Source: a bacterium (GTDB lineage: Bacteria; Bacillota_A; Clostridia; Lachnospirales; Lachnospiraceae). Taken from it: a DNA stretch of 5,935 bases. Numbering within the stretch: position 1 is the stretch's first letter; the number at the start of each line of letters is the position of its first letter. Where the stretch lies: NCBI GenBank assembly GCA_004562915.1, contig SFQZ01000128.1:1-5935 (forward strand), written 5' to 3'. The notes beneath the pieces were generated by a model, which was not told where the DNA came from, searched no databases, and worked only from the letters and a program-made list of their open reading frames with translations. Positions 1 to 5,935 of the stretch are shown in pieces. The translations under genes and the position numbers were made by a program.

Positions 1-214
1 TTTTTCCATCGGGCTTAACTGACAATGCAAGCACTGTCAGACCTTGATACCTAATCTCCTCAATTTCTACAAACAATGACGGTCTTGTTTTGCCATAAAT
101 AATTTACTCGACTAAATTCCATTTTGATTGCATTCACGCTTCACAATCATCGACGAGTTCGGAAAAAATCTCCCCCGTATCTGTATATGAAAGAATAATC
201 TTTTTTCTGATGAG
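1..214 (-). pseudogene. Decayed fragment, possibly of an AlbA_2 (Schlafen-type) domain protein
   Basis: One minus-strand frame reads from about 214 to the window edge and is protein-like but interrupted by a TGA (134-136) and a TAA (104-106). Its pieces include YTDTGEIFSELVDDCE, then MQSKWNLVE, then RPSLFVEIEEIRYQG followed by LTVLALSVKPDGK. The order 'D-x-GE-[IV]', about 30 residues, then 'x-VEIxEIxYxGxxVLxLxVxP' is how I remember the AlbA_2 putative DNA-binding domain (Schlafen AAA_4-like). This assignment is from memory of the family pattern, not a search. There is no start codon with a ribosome binding site and the N-terminal part is absent, so it is unlikely to be expressed as a working protein. 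It directly abuts the broken MATE gene on the same strand and probably arrived or was left there by a deletion or insertion. It continues beyond the window. Confidence 0.3.
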
Positions 215-530
215 TTACAAAGTGCCTGACACCCGAAAGAACGCGGCTAACTTTTTTCTCATCCTTTGCTCCATAATACTGGAAAATGACCACACCTGCT
301 TCTGCAGACATGCCCAGGAAAAATCCGATAAATGTATTGATCACTGGATCCACTGTACCGACGACAGCCAGAGCTTCCTTTCCTCCAAGATTCCCAACCA
401 CAATATTGTCTACCGTATTGTAAAGCTGCTGAAACAGATTTCCCACCATCAGCGGCAGCGCAAAGAATAAGATTCTCTTCCATATTGGTCCCTCCGTCAT
501 CTGAGACGCTGCCTGTGTATGCGTATTCAC
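147..530 (-). pseudogene. Truncated MATE-family efflux transporter, N-terminal part only
   Basis: The protein opens with the classic MATE N-terminus: MTEGPIWKRILFFALPL, NLFQQLYNTVDNIVVG, then a second membrane segment through VDPVINTFIGFFLGMS and QYYGAKDEKKVSR. MATE proteins are polytopic Na+ or H+ driven drug/metabolite antiporters of about 450 residues with 12 helices. Here only about the first two helices remain. Family similarity stops at about position 243; the rest (VLSGVRHFVTHQKK...) is unrelated and ends at a TGA at 147-149. Two residues inside the conserved stretch also look wrong for the family as I know it (Glu in MSAEAG where Gly is usual; Phe before QYYG where Ser is usual), which fits relaxed selection. 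I prefer the GTG at 528-530, which has GAGGGAG five bases upstream; an in-frame ATG at 552-554 lacks as good a site. It lies just downstream of the protease gene and may be cotranscribed. Confidence 0.8.
220..234. other. Breakpoint-associated motif AAGTGCCTGACACCC
   Basis: This short motif (GGTGTCAGGCACTT on the minus strand) sits exactly where MATE homology ends and the foreign sequence begins. GTGTCAGGCAC-type sequences recur in Firmicutes genomes near REP-like or IS200-like elements, as far as I recall. No transposase, matching second copy, or target duplication is visible inside the window, so calling it an element end is tentative. Confidence 0.25.
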
Positions 531-535
531 AAAAT

Positions 536-542
536 CTCCCTC
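536..542 (-). promoter_or_regulatory. Ribosome binding site for the MATE fragment
   Basis: The minus strand reads GAGGGAG, then ATTTT, then GTG (528-530). This purine-rich core at five-base spacing is inside the reading frame that starts at the upstream ATG (552-554), and so argues for the GTG as the real start. Confidence 0.5.
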
Positions 543-614
543 TTTCGTAGTCATTTCTTATGATTCTCTCTCTATGACACACAAACAGAACCAATCTGTC
601 ACCTGAAATTTCAT

Positions 615-2555
615 CTACTCTTCCACATATATGTATCCGTCTTCAACATTGAAAACTGCCACATCTGACCAGAGGTCATTTCCCCGGCAATCCGTCAGTT
701 GAAACATCATTGCAAAGTTTCCGTCTCCCAGATCTTCCTCCGCAAATCCGGTATCTTCCGTCACTTCAAACTCCTCAGCTTCAAATAATTCAAATTCATC
801 ATCGCCGGATATGTCAGACACATAGAGCAAAGTAGTCAGTTGATCTCCCGGTCTCAGTTTCACCAGATTACGGTCTGACATACCATTGTCATCCAGTCCC
901 CTTCTGGCACCTAATATCTCATATTTATTTTCAAGATAATCATAAACAACATGAAGCTGATATTCTGTGCCATTTAGCAGCACCGGAACCAGATACAGGT
1001 TGTAATCCTCCCCTTCATAAACAATTTCCATATAACACAGGTGACCGTCTATGGCTCCCCATACATCCCGAAAATTGTCGCGGAATATTCCATTTTCCCA
1101 ATCCACATCCAGATCATTATCACTGCCCAGCCAGATTGCAATATCATCTTCTTCATCCATATATGCCAGCTGGAAGTAAACTCCAATCAGCGCATTGACC
1201 GTATTCTCGTCCAGTTCAATGGCAGCATATCCATTCTCATCGATATATACAGGAATTTCATCCATATCAGCAAATTCAAATACAGGAACTTCCTCTAAAT
1301 CGGCTATTGTATAGTTCCCGGATTCCAGATATTCCTGAAAACTCTCCGTAACCTCTCCTGTCAGGCAATATTCGTAAAACTCGATAAATGAGGAGCTGAC
1401 ACACTGCATTGCATACTGCTCCAGTTCCTCTTCATCACTGTTATAAGAAAAATAACACGAGAGTCCTGAGGATTCCCTCTTATATGGACCATTTATTTTA
1501 TAAAGGACACAGCTCTCAAGTGCGTTCAGCAATTCTTCTGAATATTGGGGCAGATTGTGTGAATTCTGCCGGATCAGATCTCCCAGATCCACTAAATTCG
1601 CATATCCTGATGAATCCGTATTGCCTCCATAGTTCTCAGCCTGCATGGCAGCTCTGCTGAACTCCATATAAAAAGCTGCATCTTCATATTGGTGTTCGAT
1701 AGCCTCCTGTCCAATCCTTTCATACATCTCGATCAGATTCGGAACAAGTGACAAATTAATCAGCGAAAGTGTGACCTCATCCCCTACACCTTCTTCTATG
1801 CAGCCCTCCAGATAGGAATCACAGATCACAGTCCCAAGCCGGGAACCATCCATTGCTGTGTCAGATGCCAGTGCTCCCATCCATCCGGAATAATTCCATC
1901 CACAGCCAGGCTCCATTTCTTCACTTGCCACCAGATAACGTGCAACATCCGTAAATCTTCCCGCCGTGTCAATCGTAGCCATCAGGCAGGCATCAAAACC
2001 AACCAGTTCCAAAGGGGGATTTTGTTCTGAAAGATCATATACCTGAGCAAAGGCTTCATGAAACTCATCCAGTGTCAGGGAATCATAATCATACATTTCA
2101 TCAAAAACTGCACCCTGTACGCTTCCTCCTCCATGATCCCAAAAAATCACCGCCTCATGGTCGGCAGGATAGTTATCATGGCAGAACTTCAGAAAATCTG
2201 ACAGAGTCCCGGCATCTCCCATACTTGCTGATTCTTCCTGCGCCGCACACCAGAATCCTTCTTGTGTATATACATAGCGTTCCAGATATCCGGCTTCCAC
2301 TGTCTCATTCTGCCAGCTATATGCACCGCCTGTTTCAATCACTACAGTCACATTTTCCGGCAGGTCAACTTCCAGCAGTTCCATCAGATCTGCCGTCGCA
2401 GCACCATAATCACTTTCCAGATCACTGCCGCACAGATACCAGTAGATTGCCCAGCTTTCCTCTGAAGCATCCACTATTTCAAATGAAAAAAGGGTAATTA
2501 TTATCATGCTCACCATACATATGCACAGTACCAAATTTGTTTTTCTGTTTTTCAT
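615..2555 (-). CDS. Secreted clostripain-family (peptidase C11) cysteine protease
   Basis: This 646-residue protein is a caspase-fold cysteine protease of the clostripain (C11) family. Such enzymes are exported and usually cut after Arg or Lys. An N-terminal signal (KNRK, hydrophobic 7-27, possible cleavage after VDA at 30) is followed by the family opening WAIYWYLCGSDLES (35-48). The catalytic pair is visible: His141 in IFWDHGGG and Cys190 in LVGFDACLMA, followed by the family segment SEEMEPGCGWNYSGW (211-225). The C11 domain runs to about residue 400; the remaining roughly 245 residues are acidic and probably beta-rich, of no family I recognise. There is no LPXTG motif or C-terminal membrane anchor, so it is likely released or held by an uncleaved signal. 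GAGAGG lies six bases before the ATG, 22 bases after the regulator stop, indicating cotranscription. Substrate and self-activation site cannot be read from sequence. Confidence 0.92.
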   Translation of the reverse strand: MKNRKTNLVLCICMVSMIIITLFSFEIVDASEESWAIYWYLCGSDLESDYGAATADLMELLEVDLPENVTVVIETGGAYSWQNETVEAGYLERYVYTQEGFWCAAQEESASMGDAGTLSDFLKFCHDNYPADHEAVIFWDHGGGSVQGAVFDEMYDYDSLTLDEFHEAFAQVYDLSEQNPPLELVGFDACLMATIDTAGRFTDVARYLVASEEMEPGCGWNYSGWMGALASDTAMDGSRLGTVICDSYLEGCIEEGVGDEVTLSLINLSLVPNLIEMYERIGQEAIEHQYEDAAFYMEFSRAAMQAENYGGNTDSSGYANLVDLGDLIRQNSHNLPQYSEELLNALESCVLYKINGPYKRESSGLSCYFSYNSDEEELEQYAMQCVSSSFIEFYEYCLTGEVTESFQEYLESGNYTIADLEEVPVFEFADMDEIPVYIDENGYAAIELDENTVNALIGVYFQLAYMDEEDDIAIWLGSDNDLDVDWENGIFRDNFRDVWGAIDGHLCYMEIVYEGEDYNLYLVPVLLNGTEYQLHVVYDYLENKYEILGARRGLDDNGMSDRNLVKLRPGDQLTTLLYVSDISGDDEFELFEAEEFEVTEDTGFAEEDLGDGNFAMMFQLTDCRGNDLWSDVAVFNVEDGYIYVEE

Positions 2556-2561
2556 AATCTA

Positions 2562-2567
2562 CCTCTC
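2562..2567 (-). promoter_or_regulatory. Ribosome binding site of the C11 protease gene
   Basis: GAGAGG on the minus strand ends six bases before the protease ATG (2553-2555). It lies inside the 22-base gap after the regulator stop codon (2578-2580). The gap holds no hairpin terminator, supporting a two-gene transcript. Confidence 0.6.
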
Positions 2568-2577
2568 AAATACTATC

Positions 2578-4950
2578 TCATATTATTTTCAGACTTTTGG
2601 CTTTCTGCACGGCATCCGTTTTTCCTTTTACATTCAGTTTCCGGTAATTCTCCGCCGCATGGTATTTTATCGTTGTTTCCGCCAGCCCTATAGTCTGGGC
2701 GATCTGCCGGATAGTCATTCCCTCGGCCTGTAGCTGCAGAATACGGATCGCATGTTCGCTGAAGTCTTTTATTGCGGCATTTTCTGCATTCAGATAACCC
2801 GGATAATAGTTTGCAATCTTTTCCGTCTCCGTATAAACCTTCTTCCACCATTCCTTCTCTTTCCTGGTTTCCGGACTGTAATTTACCCGTATTTTTTTCA
2901 GAAGAGGAAATACGGCAGCCCCCTCCTGAGAGATGATTCTAACAAAACCGTACTCACCTGCTTTATTTAACAGTTTCAGAAACAATTCCTGCCATTCCTC
3001 TCCCATCCGGTCCAATATGATACTTTCCAGAATGTCCACTTCCATGGACAGGTACGGCCTGTCGTACTGCTCTGCGTAATACTGCAGTCGTTCCAGCAAT
3101 GAGAGGCCTTTTATATATTCTGCCCGCAAGATATAATAACGCACCTTAGTCAGATACCGGTATCGCTCCATAATAAAAAAAGTTTCGTTTTCATCTGGTG
3201 CCTCTTTTATCCATTCCTGAATTGCAGCCTGATTATTTTCATAAAAATGCAGTCTGCATCGAAAGGCCTGCAAATTCAAAAACAACTGTCTGGCATCTTC
3301 TTTATCCAGTTTTCTTTCATAAGAGTCCAGTTGCTTCTGTGCGAGGGCAAGATCGCCTCCAACGAGATGCAGTCGGCTTTGCAGCCCTATGATTGCAAAC
3401 ATCAGCTCTTTTTTTCCACCATTTTCAGCCTCTATCTGTGCCTTGGACAACAGTCTAAGGGTTTCGAAATTGTTTTCGCCCTTCTCAAAAAAGCTCTCAC
3501 CGAGCGCTTCATTTACCAGTCCTTTTCCATATTTTCCAAGTACAAAGGTGACTGGTTTGCCGATTGTCGCCGCCAGCTCTCTGTCACGCTTGCTCCACTC
3601 GGAAAAATCCTTCCCTCCATTCATAACGCTGGGCAGATTGCTGGTAAGTGAAAACTCAGGTATGGCCAGGTCGCAGGATAGAATAAACTTTGCCATGCTT
3701 ACCAGAATCTCTGTCAAACCTTTGATGCCTCTGTGTGGAAGCGCTACTGTCAAATAAGCCAGTCTTGCCTCCGCATTTCGTCGTGCTATCCCTTTTTCCA
3801 TTTTTGAATAATTTTCAAGCTTATGATACCAGTATTCACTTTCCTCCGGCTGCATCAGGAGGGAATAAAGCATACTGATGGCCCCCATAAGTTCTGGTTC
3901 ACCTTCCACCTCTTCTTCAGTAAGCCGCAGATAATAGTTCCGGAGTTCAAAATAAAATCCTGCCGCCGGGTTCTGTCTTGCATTGCGCAGCAGTATATCA
4001 CGGATCTTTTTTTCGTTTCCGCTTCGCTCGTACATTCTCAGAGCTTCTAAAAGCCTGTCGTGAATTTCATAATAGAGTCCTGCATTATATTGAAGTTCTT
4101 TGATCCACTCCCGCCCATATGCTTTTAATGCATAACTGCGTAGGGAAATCAGCAGTGTCGGCCTGATGTAATAAATACCCTGATGTTGAAATAGAAAATT
4201 TCCGGTTTCTCTGCTCTTTTCAATAAGTGAGCAAACTCTTGGATTTCCGGTGATAAATTCAGCCAGCTCCAGATCAAACTCCTCAACTACGCTTACTTTA
4301 ACCAGAAAATCCAGTACCTCTTTATCCCAGACGGGAAGAATATTTTTCTCAATATAAGCTGACATTAATTCGGTATTTCTGCTGGTTAACTCAGGCCCTA
4401 TTTTATATCCCTCAAGTACCTGCTGCATCGTCTGGAGAACTGCAAACGCATTCCCTTCCGAATACTTTTCTGAGTAAGCCAATTCTTCTTCTGTCAGCTC
4501 CAGGCCATGCCTGAGTCCCATCTCACGGATTTCCGATTTTCTCAATCGCATATCATCCTCAGAAATAATCATCATATTCGTTTTGAAATACGATTCCAGT
4601 ATCCAGAATGGTACCGGACTCCTTCCAATCAAAATCAACCATACATTCTCTGCCAAAATCAATTCACAGATTTTCTGTCTTACCCTGTCTCCATAGGCCG
4701 CCTGAATATCATCAATGACAAGAATTTCACAGTTTTTTCCCCAGGAAACCCCTTCATCCAAAATCTTGGCATAGTCCTGACACGAAAAATACACATAATT
4801 ACGAAATTTCAAAAATTGCTTTACAAATTCTGTTTTTCCATAACATGTCGCACCATAGATATAAACCGTCTGCCTTTTCTTTTTCGCCTGCTGCATTTTT
4901 TTCTTTGCGGCCTCAGGCATTACATAAATTCTATCCGCTTTTTTTGACAC
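2578..4950 (-). CDS. LuxR-family transcriptional regulator with N-terminal STAND ATPase (MalT/LAL-like)
   Basis: This large one-component regulator resembles MalT and the LAL group: ATPase switch, helical repeat sensor, DNA-binding tail. Numbering from the GTG start (790 residues), Walker A is GATCYGKT (33-40) and Walker B is ILVIDD (76-81), with a sensor-like LILIGRS following. The middle (about 290-690) is rich in TPR-like helices (for example LLEALRMYERSGNEKKI). The C-terminal 60 residues form a LuxR helix-turn-helix: EGMTIRQIAQTIGLAETTIKYH, then YRKLNVKGKTDAVQKA. The GTG at 4948-4950 is chosen because GGAGGG lies eight bases upstream. The in-frame ATG at 4975-4977 has only a weak site and would leave a leader of about 16 bases after the predicted transcription start. 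It heads the operon containing the protease and faces the exported-protein gene. Its ligand is unknown. The family assignment is strong; target genes are inferred. Confidence 0.92.
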   Translation of the reverse strand: MSKKADRIYVMPEAAKKKMQQAKKKRQTVYIYGATCYGKTEFVKQFLKFRNYVYFSCQDYAKILDEGVSWGKNCEILVIDDIQAAYGDRVRQKICELILAENVWLILIGRSPVPFWILESYFKTNMMIISEDDMRLRKSEIREMGLRHGLELTEEELAYSEKYSEGNAFAVLQTMQQVLEGYKIGPELTSRNTELMSAYIEKNILPVWDKEVLDFLVKVSVVEEFDLELAEFITGNPRVCSLIEKSRETGNFLFQHQGIYYIRPTLLISLRSYALKAYGREWIKELQYNAGLYYEIHDRLLEALRMYERSGNEKKIRDILLRNARQNPAAGFYFELRNYYLRLTEEEVEGEPELMGAISMLYSLLMQPEESEYWYHKLENYSKMEKGIARRNAEARLAYLTVALPHRGIKGLTEILVSMAKFILSCDLAIPEFSLTSNLPSVMNGGKDFSEWSKRDRELAATIGKPVTFVLGKYGKGLVNEALGESFFEKGENNFETLRLLSKAQIEAENGGKKELMFAIIGLQSRLHLVGGDLALAQKQLDSYERKLDKEDARQLFLNLQAFRCRLHFYENNQAAIQEWIKEAPDENETFFIMERYRYLTKVRYYILRAEYIKGLSLLERLQYYAEQYDRPYLSMEVDILESIILDRMGEEWQELFLKLLNKAGEYGFVRIISQEGAAVFPLLKKIRVNYSPETRKEKEWWKKVYTETEKIANYYPGYLNAENAAIKDFSEHAIRILQLQAEGMTIRQIAQTIGLAETTIKYHAAENYRKLNVKGKTDAVQKAKSLKII

Positions 4951-4958
4951 ACATTTTT

Positions 4959-4964
4959 CCCTCC
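4959..4964 (-). promoter_or_regulatory. Ribosome binding site deciding a GTG start for the regulator
   Basis: The minus strand reads GGAGGG, then eight bases, then GTG at 4948-4950. An ATG at 4952-4954 also follows this site but is out of frame and hits a stop after seven codons. The longer in-frame ATG (4975-4977) would place this strong site inside the coding sequence. Confidence 0.65.
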
Positions 4965-4999
4965 GTTGACCAAACATACTGTCCCATATAGCTGATTCT

Positions 5000-5027
5000 A
5001 TTATAAATATAAACTGATTTTTTTCAA
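5000..5027 (-). promoter_or_regulatory. Sigma-A type promoter for the regulator-protease operon
   Basis: On the minus strand TTGAAA (5027-5022, five of six matches to the -35 consensus) is followed by 16 bases and a perfect TATAAT (5005-5000). The predicted start is near 4993, giving a leader of about 43 bases before the GTG at 4950. Confidence 0.65.
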
Positions 5028-5032
5028 ATAGT

Positions 5033-5052
5033 AACTGTACAAAAGTCCAGTT
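5033..5052. promoter_or_regulatory. 20-bp near-palindrome, candidate operator A
   Basis: The sequence is AACTGTAC-AAAA-GTCCAGTT. The two 8-base arms are inverted repeats matching at 7 of 8 positions. Size and layout match sites bound by dimers of LuxR-type helix-turn-helix domains, which are known to favour about 20-bp dyads with CTG...CAG cores. It lies just upstream of the -35 of the minus-strand promoter, centred near -50 from the predicted start. That it is bound by the adjacent regulator is inference. Confidence 0.5.
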
Positions 5053-5071
5053 TATTGTGTTTTTATTCCAA

Positions 5072-5091
5072 GACTGTACTTTCGGTCAGTT
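5072..5091. promoter_or_regulatory. Related dyad, candidate operator B
   Basis: The sequence is GACTGTAC-TTTC-GGTCAGTT. It shares ACTGTAC, N4, then G-N-N-CAGTT with operator A and keeps the ACTG-N10-CAGT dyad, although the inner arm positions are less symmetric (5 of 8). The two sites start 39 bases apart. It is centred near -42 from the predicted plus-strand start and overlaps the weak -35, a classic activator position. Confidence 0.42.
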
Positions 5092-5117
5092 CCATTTATT
5101 CTATAAGTTGGTATAAT
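5089..5117 (+). promoter_or_regulatory. Extended -10 promoter for the exported acidic protein gene
   Basis: A perfect TATAAT (5112-5117) is preceded by TGG, giving an extended -10. The -35 region (GTTCCA at 5089-5094, 17-base spacing) is poor, so transcription probably relies on the extended -10 or on an activator. The predicted start is about 5122-5125, giving a leader of about 43 bases. Confidence 0.65.
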
Positions 5118-5151
5118 GTGGAACGTAAAATAATTATACTACATACAGGAA

Positions 5152-5157
5152 AAGGAG
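5152..5157 (+). promoter_or_regulatory. Ribosome binding site of the exported acidic protein gene
   Basis: AAGGAG lies nine bases before the ATG at 5167. A nearer ATG at 5162 is out of frame and stops after two codons (ATG CAA TGA), so 5167 is the productive start. Confidence 0.7.
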
Positions 5158-5166
5158 ATTAATGCA

Positions 5167-5772
5167 ATGAAAAAAAGAATTTTAGCACTGATGATGACCG
5201 GCGTGATGCTTGTCGGATGCCCTGTTATGGCACTGGCAGAAGAGGCTGCTGAAGAAACAGAGGTTATGGAAGAAGGCAGCGAAGAGATAGCATCCTTAGA
5301 TTACACCATGATTGACGAAACGGTTTATGAGGGAACATGGATTTCCGCTTTTGATGTATTTGATCTCTATCTCCCCAGTAACTGGGATGTTCTGCTCAAT
5401 GCAGATCTGAACGAGGAAGCTCCTGAAGACTGCGTATATTTCCAGGCAGCAAATGAAGATCAGACTCAGTCCGTAGCAATCTCTTATTCGCCGAGCGAGC
5501 TTTCCACTCTGGATGAACTGGCATCATATTACACCGATCAGGGATTTGAAGAAGTAGGCTACATGTACATCAATGAAATTCCGGTCGTTACCTATTCTGC
5601 AGCCGATGAAGGTGTCCAGACTATCGGAATCGTGACTCTGGGTGATCAGGGTGGTATTTACAACGTAACTCTCGCAGCTGCTGAGGAAGACAGTGATTTT
5701 GCTCCGATTGCGCAGAACATTGTGTGCTCTTTCAGTGCGACAGAACACGAAGAAGAAACTGAAACCGAATAA
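5167..5772 (+). CDS. Exported acidic protein of unknown function, possible PsbP/LpqN-like fold
   Basis: This 201-residue protein has a clear export signal (MKKRILALMM, hydrophobic to about residue 25). Two processing routes are possible: LVGC at 15-18 fits a lipobox, but the hydrophobic stretch continues to MALA-EE at 22-27, a good signal peptidase I site, which I favour. A very acidic linker follows (27-43), then a compact domain (about 45-192), then an acidic tail (EHEEETETE). The domain pattern FDLYLPSNWDV, LDELASYYTDQGFEEV, INEIPVVTYSA and a late IVCSF resembles small PsbP/LpqN/DUF1795-like secreted domains. That is a resemblance from memory, not an assignment. It is transcribed divergently from the regulator, shares its control region, and ends in its own terminator. 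It could be a cell-surface partner, sensor input or substrate in the protease circuit, but nothing in the sequence proves this. Confidence 0.85.
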   Translation: MKKRILALMMTGVMLVGCPVMALAEEAAEETEVMEEGSEEIASLDYTMIDETVYEGTWISAFDVFDLYLPSNWDVLLNADLNEEAPEDCVYFQAANEDQTQSVAISYSPSELSTLDELASYYTDQGFEEVGYMYINEIPVVTYSAADEGVQTIGIVTLGDQGGIYNVTLAAAEEDSDFAPIAQNIVCSFSATEHEEETETE

Positions 5773-5774
5773 TA

Positions 5775-5801
5775 ACATGGCTTGACAACGGCAGGCCATG
5801 T
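5775..5801 (+). other. Hairpin between the stop codon and the terminator
   Basis: ACATGGCTTG and CAGGCCATGT can form a 10-bp stem (one G-T pair) with a seven-base loop, starting two bases after the stop codon. No T-run follows, so it is not a terminator on its own. It could stabilise the 3' end of the message. Confidence 0.45.
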
Positions 5802-5818
5802 CAGACTGTAGACAAAGC

Positions 5819-5856
5819 GGCTCTGGGATATAAATCCCAGAGCCATATTTCTTTTA
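5819..5856 (+). terminator. Rho-independent terminator
   Basis: GGCTCTGGGAT, loop ATAA, ATCCCAGAGCC forms a perfect 11-bp stem, followed by the T-rich ATATTTCTTTTA. It lies 46 bases after the stop codon of the exported protein gene. The opposite strand has no T-run after the stem, so it should act mainly on plus-strand transcripts. Confidence 0.88.
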
Positions 5857-5935
5857 TCAAACGAATTGCATCCAAAATTGTATTTTTGTGCAGTTTTCTC
5901 GTCTCCAGCAATCCCCATCTTGCCTTTATCTTTGC

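Noticed and set aside
259..594. Minus-strand open frame overlapping the MATE fragment
   Set aside because: It is the shifted frame of the MATE coding sequence; the MATE frame carries the recognisable family motifs and the ribosome binding site.
555..614. Possible terminator between the protease and the MATE fragment
   Set aside because: Only short weak stems can be drawn (such as TGACA...TGTCA) and no T-run follows on the minus strand.
2072..2497. 141-residue plus-strand open frame opposite the protease
   Set aside because: It lies antisense within a well-supported gene, has His/Pro/Ser-rich low-complexity translation, and no convincing ribosome binding site or promoter.
2573..2851. 92-residue minus-strand frame overlapping the regulator's DNA-binding domain
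   Set aside because: It is an out-of-frame reading of the LuxR HTH region; the main frame has the clear HTH signature.
4507..4947. 146-residue plus-strand open frame opposite the regulator's ATPase domain
   Set aside because: It is antisense to conserved Walker motifs and the translation resembles no protein family; it is a shadow of the real gene.
5089..5124. GTTCCA ... TGGAAC inverted repeat around the plus promoter -10
   Set aside because: Only six bases per arm with a 24-base spacer; expected by chance in a region of this size and not extended by neighbouring bases.
5857..5935. Possible end of a converging minus-strand gene at the right edge
   Set aside because: Two minus-strand frames are open over this short stretch (one includes ILDAIRLIKE), but both run through the terminator stem and neither matches a family I know; too short to support.

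Overview
The window looks like chromosomal DNA from a gut-type clostridium, most likely Lachnospiraceae. This is inferred from moderately AT-leaning base composition, GGAGG-type ribosome binding sites, GTG starts, and protein styles typical of that family (clostripain-like C11 protease, MalT-like LuxR regulator, MATE transporter with an MTEGPIWK start). No rRNA, tRNA or CRISPR sequence was seen, so the taxonomic call is not firm.

Layout: a divergent intergenic region (about 4951-5166) is the hub. Leftward (minus strand) it drives a large STAND-type ATPase/LuxR-HTH regulator (2578-4950). After a 22-base gap comes a secreted clostripain-family cysteine protease (615-2555). Next is the 5' end of a MATE efflux gene that breaks off near position 243. 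It is fused to unrelated DNA (about 1-214) that looks like a decayed fragment of an AlbA_2/Schlafen-type gene with two in-frame stops. Rightward (plus strand) the hub drives a 201-residue exported acidic protein of unknown function (5167-5772). That gene ends in a strong intrinsic terminator (5819-5856).

How it may work together: both promoters can be read. The minus one is TTGAAA-N16-TATAAT. The plus one is an extended -10 (TGGTATAAT) with a poor -35. Between them lie two related 20-bp dyads built on ACTG-N10-CAGT. One (5033-5052) is a 7/8-matched palindrome of lux-box size. The other (5072-5091) is centred near -42 from the predicted plus-strand start, where an activator would replace the weak -35. 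The simplest reading is a self-contained circuit in which the regulator controls its own operon, including a secreted protease, and the divergent exported protein. That circuit is inference; the dyads, promoters and gene order are seen directly.

The left end (1-242) is a recombination scar. The right end (5857-5935) shows no supportable gene.
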